Positions 27,101 through 36,900 of a stretch of DNA of 60,216 nt are shown here, piece by piece. The translations under genes were made by a program, and so were the position numbers. The DNA is from Saprospiraceae bacterium (GTDB lineage Bacteria; Bacteroidota; Bacteroidia; Chitinophagales; Saprospiraceae), in the NCBI GenBank assembly GCA_016787345.1, contig JAEUUU010000071.1:1-60216 (forward strand), read 5' to 3'. Below the pieces are notes generated by a model. That model saw only the letters and a program-made list of their open reading frames with translations, ran no database searches and was not told where the DNA came from. The stretch's first letter is position 1, and the number at the start of each line of letters is the position of its first letter.

Positions 27101-30100
27101 TCAGGCAACGGCCACAGTCGATGACGTACTCACGTGCTCGATTACCACTACACTGGTCAATGCAAGTGCCACCAGCGTTTCACAGCCGGTCTCCTTCGCA
27201 TGGAGCACAGGGGCTCAAACCCCCTCGACGGTAATCGGAACACCCGGCGCTTATGATGTAACGGCCACCTCGGCCAACGGTTGCACCAACGTTGCGACAG
27301 TAACCGTTCAACAAGATATTGCCGCTCCTGATGCTACCGCGACGGGTAACACGATTGATTGCAACAACCCGCAAGTCCCCATTCAGGGCAACTCCGCAAC
27401 AGCGGGCGTCAACTATGCATGGACGGGACCGAACAACTTCAATTCTCCATTGCAAAATCCGGATGTCCTCGACGATGGCACATACACGCTGACTGTAACC
27501 GGCCCAAACGGTTGTACGTCGACGGCTACTGCTATTGTTGCACTGGATACCGAATTACCGGTGGTAAATGCCCTTGTTGGCGCGGTACTGACCTGTGCGA
27601 CGCCTTCCGTCCCGATCGATGCAACAGTGACCAACGGCACTTCTTCGATCCAAACGCTGAGCTGGACCGGCCCTAACAGTTTCTCCGATAGTCAGGAAGA
27701 CATTTCAATTACCGAACCGGGCGATTATACCCTCACCGCTGTTTCTCAAAACGGATGTTCCGCCACCATTACAGTAAATGCCACGCAGGATATCGCTACC
27801 CCGGTAGCGGCGGCTTTGGGTGGAGAACTGACCTGCGCGACGACCAGTATTGCCCTCGACGGTAGTTCGACCACTTTGGGCGTGAGCTACAATTGGGATG
27901 GCCCCAACGGTTTTGTCTCCAATCTCGAAGATCCGACGATCGATCTGGATGGACTATATTTCCTGACGGTAACAGGCCCCAACGGTTGTATTTCAACTGC
28001 ATCCGCCACGGTTACTTCCAATACAACGCCACCCGGCGCCACTGCTGATGCAACCAACAATCTCGATTGCGACGACCTGAACAGTTCATTACAAGGTACC
28101 ACTACTGTATCCAATGCCCTGTTCGCCTGGACCGGCCCCAATGGATTCACATCCGATCAGCCCAACGTTAGTATTTCCGAGCCGGGCGTCTACGATCTGC
28201 TCGTAACCGGTCCGAACGGCTGTACTTCTACCGACAACGTGACGGTAACCCAGGACATTAACCCTCCCGGTGCTACGGCTTTGGGCGGCACGATCGACTG
28301 TTTCTCCGGAGAAGCGACGCTGCAGGGTAATTCACCAGCCCTGGGCGTGAGCTGGCTCTGGAATGGCCCCAACGGCCTGGTGCTGGCAGAGCAAAACCCG
28401 CAAGTCAGTACACCCGGTCAATACTTCCTGACGGTCACCGGCGCCAATGCCTGCACCTCCACGGCTACCGCCACGATCAACCAAAACACCGACGCACCGG
28501 TTGTCGATCTTACGGGAGGAGGCACTTTGACCTGCGCTCAAACCAGCCTGACACTCAACGGCAATATTCAAACTGCCGGCGCCACCGGTTTGTGGAGCGG
28601 ACCCAACGGGTTTACTTCCGATCAAAGCAGTGTGACGGTCAGTGTACCCGGTGAATATACTTTCACCGTGACGGCACTCAATGGCTGCAAATCGGCGCCT
28701 ATTATCAACGTATTTGAAGATGTCGCCGCACCGGAAGAAGTACTTGCGACGGGTGGCCTGCTGAATTGTACGTTTACCAATGTCACCTTGAATTCTTCCT
28801 CCATTACACCTAATGTGACGTACAGCTGGACGGGTCCGGGAGGTTTTGTCTCCAACGACCAGAACCCTGCTGTAACAAACCCCGGCACTTATGTAGTTAC
28901 CGCCACCAATCCGGTAAACGGCTGTACGAGCTTTGCATCGGCCGTCGTAACACAGGACCCGACAGTACCCGATATTTCCGTCACGACCGAAACGATCGAC
29001 TGCCTTACGCCCTCGGTCGTACTGGATGCGGTCACCACAACACCCAACGTCGACTTTGTCTGGACGGGCCCCAACGGCTTCACATCAACGGTGCAAAGTC
29101 CGACGGTAAGCGTATCGGGTAATTACTCGGTGGTAGCCACTGCTCAAAGCGGTTGCACCTCCACATTCGATATCGAAGTGCCGGAAAATACAAATGCTCC
29201 CGGCGTAACTGCACAAGGGGTTATTCTGACCTGTACGGAACCGACCAACACGATCACGTCCAGTTCGCCCACTTCGGGTGTGACGTATTCCTGGACGGGC
29301 CCCGGCGGATTCGTTTCCAGTCAGCAGAATCCATCCGTCAATCAAGTGGGTACCTACACAATTGTCACAACTAACCCGATCAACGGCTGTACATCCTCCG
29401 CCACAGTCGAGGTAGAGCCCGACGCCAGCATCCCGCAGGTAAGCGCTACCGGAGCAACAATTACCTGCGCGATTACCAGCGTTCAGATACAGGCCAGTTC
29501 CAACAACCCGGACGTGACCTACACCTGGTCGGGTCCCGGCAACTTCTCGTCCAACGTACCCAACCCGACGGTTACCATTCCCGGTAACTACACGATAGTT
29601 GTACAAGCGCCCAATGGTTGCACCAGCACAACCGGTACGACGGTAATTGGTGACACCAACCCGCCCGTGCTTTCGTTGGGCAACCCGGGCGAACTGGATT
29701 GCAATACCTCGGAAGTCAGTGTCAACGTCAGCGTACAGGCCCCGGGCAATTATCAGTATGCCTGGTCGACCCAAACAGGGAATATCATCAGCGGCGTCAA
29801 TCAGCCGGTGGCCCTGGTGAGTGCGGCTGCTTTGTACGACGTGGTCGTTACCAATCTGCAAAACGGATGCACAGCAACCGACAATGTACAGGTGCTTACC
29901 GACCCCTCGACACCATCCGGAGCCGCCATTCAGGAACTTGGTATTCGTTGCTTTGGCGAAACCAACGGTTCTTTCTCGATCGATTCCATTCAGGGCGGAA
30001 CGCCGCCGTTTATGTACTCTTTTGACGGCGGGCCCTTCGTTTCCACGGCTGCTTACGGCGGTCTGCCGCCTGGTAATTATCCGCTTGTTGTTCAGGATGC

Positions 30101-30695
30101 AAATGGTTGTGAATTCACCACGACAGTCAGCATCGCCGACGCAGAGCAGTTGATCGTCAATCTTGGCCCAGACACGACCATACACCTCGGCCAACCGCTG
30201 ACAATTACGGTGGATGAATCGGTTGTCAATCAAACCGTTGATACCCTCGTCGTCAATCCGGCAGAAGTGCTGACGCTGTACTGCGACACTTGCAGCAATC
30301 CGTACCCGACCTATACTTTCCGTTACCGGGTACAAGCGGAAACAGCGCGCGGATGCCGCGCTTCGGACGAAAGGGTAATCATCGTCAACAAGGAACGTTA
30401 CGTGTACATTCCGACGGCTTTCGACCCGGACAGCGGCAACGACAACGACGTATTCACCGTATTTGGCGGTGAGGATGTTGTAAAAATCAAGTCGTTCCAG
30501 GTATTCGATCGTTGGGGAGCGCTCGTGCACGAATACTTCGACTTTACGCCCGACCAATCGAGGGTAGCCGGCTGGAACGGCACGGTAAGAGGAGAAAAAG
30601 CCACCCCTGCTGTTTTTGTTTATTACGCGGAGGTAGAATTCAAAGACGGTGAAACAGTGTTGTACAAAGGAGACGTGACCTTAATACGCAAGTAA
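24141..30695 (+). CDS. Giant T9SS-exported surface protein 2 (19 cysteine-paired Ig-like repeats, SprB repeat, CHU_C anchor)
   Basis: The 2184-residue product has a 21-residue signal peptide ending LLLAQ. A cysteine-rich head (about 25-156) contains CIYCNF, NEQWLGF, TNCQNGDGVQ and a YFLLIDGYAGDQC strand like pre-peptidase C-terminal domains. A PKD-like domain (about 170-258) and two YQGCDS modules (about 262-375) follow. Nineteen consecutive Ig-like repeats of about 77 residues (about 444-1921) then share the pattern D..P.A.A.GG.LTC...Y.W.GPN.F.S..QNP.V...G.YTLTVTG.NGCTSTA, with one Cys near each end. A SprB repeat (about 1925-2003) and a CHU_C domain (about 2086-2184) end the protein. It is paralogous to the gene at 30961 and probably forms a long, disulfide-stiffened surface fibre used in adhesion; that role is an inference. 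Confidence 0.93.
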   Translation: MVKRLLLVSMLLAQAGLLLAQLPDPCPSNNTPPADNCIDACIYCNFNGISSSTTGYTGAFVPGFCGTIENEQWLGFIAGAGSATFTATPTNCQNGDGVQIALFDACDSDPIECNGGTNGGGSNPVSIFANLNIGSNYFLLIDGYAGDQCSFTITVDPPEAVSAPPVGPVSPLQGPLQVCPGATVTFSVPEVSGAGGYNWTGPNGTLINGQPVPETVTAVDGGNSVQVTFGANGGQICVQAVNSCFNGATVCRNVTVAPIPPTQLPPVVVCNEDLPYELPWGTQVTSSGNYQNLYESYQGCDSLVRINVTVKPPIIKNLPPMVVCAGECVNICSEQYCDGGNYTHICDSYQGCDSVVLFTVTVLDPVAEILANGSITCSTPSLLLNSAPSQPGTTKIWKIMPSGIVVGTGNTLSVGQAGTYVLVASMSQGGVQCVKSDTIVIDANNTPPTLTVNGGVIGCGASTTTLTANTNAGSPTFMWSNMANTPSITVGTPGPYSVTVTNTSNGCTAVANTNVTGNTTPPTASASGGTLTCATTSLPLNVTTNATSALYSWSGPNSFSSNIANPSVNTAGTYTVTVTNQSNNCTSTASAVVNLNNTVPGANAIGGTIGCNNPVVTLNGSSPTSNSNFSWTGPNSFTSSIANPTTSNAGTYTLTVQGPNGCTSTATTIVDGDVIPPNAVASVNDILTCNVTSVPLSGSSSTPGVTYSWSGPNSFSSNQQNPSVGAVGNYVLTVTGTNACTSTSTAVVNGDFAAPNASATGGVITCLSTSTTISGNSTTPGATYDWSGPGNFMSNAQNPTVNNVGTYTLTVIGTNGCTSTATADVSPDANVPNATADGGTLNCVVNSVTLNGNSTTPGTSLSWTGPNSFTSTLPNPTVADPGIYTLTVLNPNNGCTAQATANVDLDDLPPGATATGGTVTCATPSIALAGASSGATPTWNWAGPNSFSSNLQNPPVTDAGNYQLTVTGANGCTSTATATVIADQTAPQATATVDDVLTCSITTTLVNASATSVSQPVSFAWSTGAQTPSTVIGTPGAYDVTATSANGCTNVATVTVQQDIAAPDATATGNTIDCNNPQVPIQGNSATAGVNYAWTGPNNFNSPLQNPDVLDDGTYTLTVTGPNGCTSTATAIVALDTELPVVNALVGAVLTCATPSVPIDATVTNGTSSIQTLSWTGPNSFSDSQEDISITEPGDYTLTAVSQNGCSATITVNATQDIATPVAAALGGELTCATTSIALDGSSTTLGVSYNWDGPNGFVSNLEDPTIDLDGLYFLTVTGPNGCISTASATVTSNTTPPGATADATNNLDCDDLNSSLQGTTTVSNALFAWTGPNGFTSDQPNVSISEPGVYDLLVTGPNGCTSTDNVTVTQDINPPGATALGGTIDCFSGEATLQGNSPALGVSWLWNGPNGLVLAEQNPQVSTPGQYFLTVTGANACTSTATATINQNTDAPVVDLTGGGTLTCAQTSLTLNGNIQTAGATGLWSGPNGFTSDQSSVTVSVPGEYTFTVTALNGCKSAPIINVFEDVAAPEEVLATGGLLNCTFTNVTLNSSSITPNVTYSWTGPGGFVSNDQNPAVTNPGTYVVTATNPVNGCTSFASAVVTQDPTVPDISVTTETIDCLTPSVVLDAVTTTPNVDFVWTGPNGFTSTVQSPTVSVSGNYSVVATAQSGCTSTFDIEVPENTNAPGVTAQGVILTCTEPTNTITSSSPTSGVTYSWTGPGGFVSSQQNPSVNQVGTYTIVTTNPINGCTSSATVEVEPDASIPQVSATGATITCAITSVQIQASSNNPDVTYTWSGPGNFSSNVPNPTVTIPGNYTIVVQAPNGCTSTTGTTVIGDTNPPVLSLGNPGELDCNTSEVSVNVSVQAPGNYQYAWSTQTGNIISGVNQPVALVSAAALYDVVVTNLQNGCTATDNVQVLTDPSTPSGAAIQELGIRCFGETNGSFSIDSIQGGTPPFMYSFDGGPFVSTAAYGGLPPGNYPLVVQDANGCEFTTTVSIADAEQLIVNLGPDTTIHLGQPLTITVDESVVNQTVDTLVVNPAEVLTLYCDTCSNPYPTYTFRYRVQAETARGCRASDERVIIVNKERYVYIPTAFDPDSGNDNDVFTVFGGEDVVKIKSFQVFDRWGALVHEYFDFTPDQSRVAGWNGTVRGEKATPAVFVYYAEVEFKDGETVLYKGDVTLIRK

Positions 30696-30719
30696 ATTTG
30701 ACCTACCGAATATTCCGGC

Positions 30720-30751
30720 AAAGCCCGCAGCGAACGATCGTTGCGGGCTTT
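30720..30751 (+). terminator. Rho-independent terminator after giant gene 2
   Basis: Perfect 10-bp arms AAAGCCCGCA (30720-30729) and TGCGGGCTTT (30742-30751) continue inward through a G-U pair and three more pairs, closing on a 4-base loop. The stem is followed by TTGCC, so the T tract is short but the stem is strong. Confidence 0.8.
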
Positions 30752-30777
30752 TGCCTGAATAGGCAAAGTGTAACGTC

Positions 30778-30806
30778 TTGAAAATTCGGCAAGCTTGCTA
30801 TCTTCG
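30778..30806 (+). promoter_or_regulatory. Putative promoter for giant gene 3
   Basis: TTG (30778-30780), an 18-base spacer and TATCTTCG (30799-30806) resemble the Bacteroidota TTG/TAnnTTTG promoter with one mismatch in the -7 element. It lies just after the terminator of giant gene 2 and predicts a leader of about 150 bases, so the third giant gene would be independently transcribed. Confidence 0.4.
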
Positions 30807-30960
30807 CCCGCATCAATGGCTTTGTCCATTTTTTTTCTTTTGCCTATTCGCTTCTGTTCAAAATTTTCATCTCCCTCCGGGAAGCGTTTTACCTGCCTTG
30901 CGAATCTATTCCCCTATCGTTAGTCCATTCATCATTCCGAACTTATACACATTAACTTTC

Positions 30961-33900
30961 ATGAAGAGAAAACTACTCCTGCCTCTCGCCTTGATTGTTT
31001 GCGGATGGTTTGCCGCAAAAGCCCAGGTCACGCCAGCGTGCCCAACACCGCCGCCGCCGGGTGCAGAAAGCTGTCAACAAACTTGCGTTTACTGCGATTT
31101 TGACGGCTACATGGGTATCAACAACGGCACGCCATCTGGCGGCAACACCGTGTGCGGCTCTATCGCCCTTCACAACGACCAGTGGTTTGGATTCGTTGCC
31201 GGCACCGAATCCATTTCTATCGAAATTCTCACCAGCAACTGCCAAAACGGCGACGGCCTTCAGGCCGCGTTTTTTGAAGCTTGCGGTGAAGATGCCATCG
31301 TTTGCAACCCTGGCTCGGGCGGCGGCGGCGGTATTCCCCTGCCCCTTACATACTCGAACTTTGTTCCCGGACAGACCTACTATCTCATGATCGATGGCTG
31401 GACGGGAGATGTTTGCAACTACGAGATCAATGTCACCGACGGTTCGGTAACCCCTCCGCCGCCCGGCCCGGCCAACGCCCCCCAGGGACCAACCGTGGTT
31501 TGCCCCGGTGCAACGGTTACTTTCACCGTACCGGAAACCGTAAACGCCGGTTTTTATAACTGGTCGGCGCCCGCCGGCTCGCTCATCAACGGCAACCCTA
31601 CCCCTGAAAACTTTGAAGCCCCCAATGGCCTCAGCGTAGATATCACCTTCGGCAACGTGGGCGGCCAGGTATGCGTTCAAGTGGGCAACGCCTGTTTCCC
31701 GGCAACCCAGCAATGCATTACCGTGGTTAACCAACCCATCCCAGCCACGATCAAGCCCGATATAATTGTTTGTTACGAAGAGCTCCCCTTCGAATGGGAA
31801 GAAGAGCCCAACACAACCATCAACAACCCCGGCACGTTCAACCTGACTTCCAGCCCCTATGATTCCTATCTGGGCTGTGACAGTACCGTGAAGCAAAAAA
31901 TCATCGTCAAAAACCAGATTAAAACCAACCTTGGTTTTAAATACCTCTGCGACGACCAGTGCCTTACCGTAGGCCTGAATTCATTTTGTGATCCGGGTCA
32001 ATACACCGAGACCCTTGAATCGTTCCAGGGCTGCGACAGTTTGGTAGAATTTACGATTATCAAACTTCCTGCAGCGGCCAATATTCAGGCGCCGACACCG
32101 ATCAACTGCACCAATCCCGTTCTTACACTCAATAGTGCGGGCTCTTCACCCTCACCCGGAGGCAGCACCATTTACACCTGGTACAACACCAACTGGCTCC
32201 CGATCGGTAACCAAACAACGCAAAACGTCAGTACTTCCGGTACTTATTCACTGGTTGTCAGCACCAACGGCGGCGGCAATTCCTGTAAGGATACCGCCAC
32301 CGTCGTCGTGACCGCCAACACCGCCCCCCCTGGCGTAACGGCTACCGGCGGTACAATCGGCTGCCAAAGCAACAATCAAAACATTACACTCCAGGCAACA
32401 TCCGGCACCTCGGGTGTGACTTACCAATGGAGCGGCCCGGGCATTTCGCCGGCCAACCAGTTCTTGCAGAATCCGACGGTCACTACACCGGGAACTTACA
32501 CCGTTACGGTCACCAACCCGGTCAACAACTGTACGTCCATTGCAACCGCTTCTGTTTTCGCCGACAATACGCCGCCGAATGCTTCGGCTACGGCCCCAAC
32601 CATTACCTGCGGTTCGCCAACCATCGCCATCAACGGCGTGACCAACGTGCCCAGCGCCAGTTTCCTCTGGAGTGGCCCCGGTATCAATGCCGGCAATCAG
32701 AATATGGAAGACCCGACGGTAAGTGTGCCCGGTACCTACAACGTCACCGTGACCAATACGGTAAACAGCTGTACCAACACGGCCACCGTAACGGTTAATC
32801 AGGACATCGCTGCGCCGACCGCCTCGGCAGGCGCCGACCCGACCATCACCTGTTCCCAGACCAGCGTGTTGTTGAACGGCAGCGGAACTCCCGCCAACGT
32901 CAGCTTCCTCTGGGCGGGCCCGGGCATTACACCGGCCAATGAAACCTTGCCCAATCCTTCCGTTTCACAAGCAGGTAATTATATCCTGACGGTAACGAAC
33001 CCGACCAACGGCTGTATCAAAAAGGATACCGTTGCTGTATTGGCCAATATCGCTCCGCCTGTCGCAGATGCCGGCGCCAACACGACGCTCACTTGTGCCA
33101 TCACTTCGGTTATCATCGGAGGAAACTCCAGCCAGGGCGCCAACTTCCAGGCCACCTGGTCCGGACCGGGAATCAATGGCGGCAATGCCAACCAGTATAC
33201 GCCCACGGTCTCCATTTCCGGCAACTACCAAATCACGGTGCTCAATACCCAAAACGGCTGTACCTCCACCGATAACGTAACGGTGGCTATCAATACAACC
33301 GCTCCTACAGCCAATGCAGGCGCAGATGAAACATTGACCTGCACGACCACCAACGGCGTAACGCTCAGCGGCAGCGGCTCTCCTGCCAATGTCAGTTACC
33401 TCTGGAGCGGCCCCGGTATCGGCGCCAACAATGAAACCCAGCAAAACCCGACCGTGACCGTAGCCGGCAATTACATATTGCAGGTTACCGACCCTGTCAA
33501 CGGCTGTACCGCTACCGACCAGGCAACCGTCGATCAGGACGCCAACGTGCCGGTCGCCAACGCGGGCGCCGACCTGATCCTGAATTGTTCTGTCAACTCC
33601 GTAGATATCGATGCCTCGGCATCGTCCTCAGGCGCCAGCTTTACCTACCAATGGCTGGGGCCGGGTATCAATGCGGGCAACAACTCGCTTCAAAACCCGA
33701 CCGGCATCAACTTGCCGGGAACCTATACCCTGACGGTTACGAACACTGCCAACAACTGCTTCAACACGGACGTCCTGATCGTTGAAATCGACACCATCCA
33801 TCCTGCCGCTTCGGCAGGCACTTCCCTGATCCTCAATTGCTACAACAACGGTAGCGATACACTCGATGCATCTGCTTCGGACCTTGGCAGCGGATTTACC

Positions 33901-36900
33901 TTGTTGTGGAGCGGCCCGGGTATCTCGGCTGCAAACGAGACGCTTGTTAACCCGGTGGTTTCGGCGCCCGGAACCTACAACGTATTGATTACCAATACGA
34001 CCAATACCTGCGCCAGTACCGCCTCTACTACTGTTGTCAGCGATCTTTTGCCGCCAACTGCCGACGCCGGTACGGATGAAATAATCGATTGCGTAACCAC
34101 TTCCACGGTCATCGGCGGCAACTCTTCCTCCGGGGCCAATTTCACCTACTTGTGGACGGGCCCTGCCATCAACGCAGGCAACCAAACCCAGGCTTCGCCT
34201 ACGGTCAACATTGAAGGTACCTACAGTATTGTTGTGACGAACACCACCAACGGCTGTACGTCGAGCGATGATATGGCAGTTACCCTGAACGCCGCCTATC
34301 CGACCGCCGATGCCGGAGTCGACCAATTGCTGACCTGCGCCCAAACGGCTGTAACGCTCGATGGCAGCGCTTCTTCCAATGGCGCCAATTTCCAGACGCT
34401 CTGGACCGGTCCTGGCATCAATGGCGGTAACTCGGGCCAACTGTCGCCTTCCGTGACGCTGCCCGGCACCTATATCGTTTCGATCACCAATACCGGCAAC
34501 AGCTGTGTTACGACGGATACCGTGGTCGTTGATCAGGATATTGCTCAGCCGGCCGCTTCCGCAGGCCTCGATCTGCACCTGGATTGCCAAACCACAACAG
34601 TTACGTTGGACGGAGCCCAATCGGCAAACGGATCGAATATTACTTATCTCTGGACCGGCGCGGGTATCACCCCAGCCACAGAAGGAACACAAAGCCCGGC
34701 CGTCACACAACCCGGTTCGTACAACCTGCTGGTTACCAATACGGATAATGGTTGCAATGCAAGCGATCAGGTTACCGTTACCCAGGATATCGTCGCCCCG
34801 GTCGCAAGTGCGGGCGCAACGTTTACCCTTACCTGTGCCCAAAACACGCAGGCTATCGACGGTTCCGGCTCCAGCACAGGCCCGAATTTCACCTACGTTT
34901 GGCAAGGCAACGGCATCAACGGCAGCAACTTCAATCAACAAAGCCCGATTGTTGCCGATTCCGGCCTGTATGTCGTAACCGTAACGAATACGACCAACTT
35001 CTGTACCGCTACCGATCAGGTCTATGTAGCGCTCGACGGTGATTTCCCGACAACCGAGGCTGGCCCGAATCAATTGCTGACCTGTGCCGTCGTCACCGTA
35101 CAACTTGATGGTTCTCAATCGCTTGGCGGACCGGGCATTACCTATTCCTGGAATGGCCCAGGTGTGTTGCCCGGACAAGAAACCAATCAGAATCCGACGG
35201 TCAATGCCCCTGGTTTGTACACCCTGACGGTCAGCAACAATAACAACGGTTGCAGTAAAACGGACGTCGTTACGGTAGATCAGAATCTTATCCCGCCCAC
35301 AGCAGATGCAGGCGTCGACCAGATTTTAACCTGCGCCAGCACCAACGGCGTTACCATTTCGGCGGCAGGTTCGAGTACAGGACCGGGCTTCTCTTTGGTT
35401 TGGAGCGGACCAGGTATCGATATGACCAATGAGAATCAGGTGAGTCCGCAAATAACAGTGCCTGGCACTTATACGGTAGTTATTACAGATAATGCAAACG
35501 GCTGTACCAATGAAGATCAGGTTGTGGTGAGCCAGGATCAAAACCTGCCGACTGCCAATGCCGGCGCCGATCAGATCATTACCTGCAATAATCCGCAGGC
35601 CATTCTCGACGGGACGAACTCTACCACTGGCGGCACCATCCAGTTCCTCTGGTCGGGCCCGGGTATCAACGCCAATAACCAGGGCCTAATCAGCCCGAAT
35701 GTCAGCGTTGGCGGTACGTATACTTTGTTGGTTACCAATACACAAACCAATTGCCAGGCCAGCGACAACGTGGTCGTCACACTCGACAACCAGCCGCCGA
35801 CCGTTACCTTGACCACCGATACAATCACCTGTGCCGAGCCGCAAGGCACGCTTACGGTAACCAGCTCGGCTGCCGGCTCCACTTTCCTGTGGCAAGGCGT
35901 CGACATCAACTTCGGCAATCAGGACGACCCGGTCGTCAACGTCGATCAGGCTGGTCTTTACACCATCACCGTCACTCCCCCCAACGGTTGCACGGTTGTA
36001 CAGTCTATCGAAATGTTTGTGGATGAGAACTTCCCGCAAGGAACGGCCGAAGGAACAGTACTCAATTGTGCCAACGACGGAACTTCCACCATTGGCGGTG
36101 TTGTAACGACGCCCAACGCAACGTTCATCTGGTCGGGTCCTGGCAATTTTAGTTCTACTGATCCGCAACCGACGGTAACCCAAGCGGGCAACTACACCTT
36201 CACCATTATGTCGTCCAACGGCTGTGAAGTCGACCTGAATGTCGTGGTAACCGCGGATTTCACAGCGCCATTGGCCAATGCGGTTACGCCCGAGTTTCTG
36301 GATTGCAACACACCGGAAATCAACATTTTCGGCACCGGCACGTCAGTTGGCCCCGAATTCACTTATCAATGGACGACAACCGGTGGCAATATCCTGAACG
36401 GCGCCAACACACTCCAACTGCTGGTTGACGCCCCCGGCCAATACACGCTGCTTGTTACAGACCTCGACAACGGCTGTACCAGCACGACAACGGTATTGGT
36501 AGAAAACGACCCGGAAGTACCCACAGGATTCGACCTCGCCATCAAGGATATCCGCTGCTTTGGCGAAACCTCCGGTATCATTGAAGTCAACAGTGTGATT
36601 GGTGGTACGCCACCCTACGAATTCACCCTGACCGACGCCAATGGCGAACCCGTACAGGGCTTTAACAGCCTGGCTGCCGGCGACTATACCGTGTCGCTGC
36701 TCGACGCCAACGGTTGCGAAATCGATACAACGGTATCGATCAGCTCGCCCGACCAGTTGCTCGTGAGCCTTGGCGACGACATTACCATCCAACTGGGTGA
36801 AGAAGTGACTGTAGCTGCCGAAATCGTCAACGACGACAACGTGCCGGTTGAATCCTGGTCCTGGAACCCGCTGGCACACTGCGATACCACCTGCCTCGAC

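Noticed and set aside
30778-30960. Earlier TTG start for giant gene 3
   Set aside because: It would put 61 residues before a good signal peptide and overlap a candidate promoter.
33628-35178. Minus-strand open frame of about 516 codons inside giant gene 3
   Set aside because: Antisense to the Ig-like repeat array; periodic only because the repeats are periodic.
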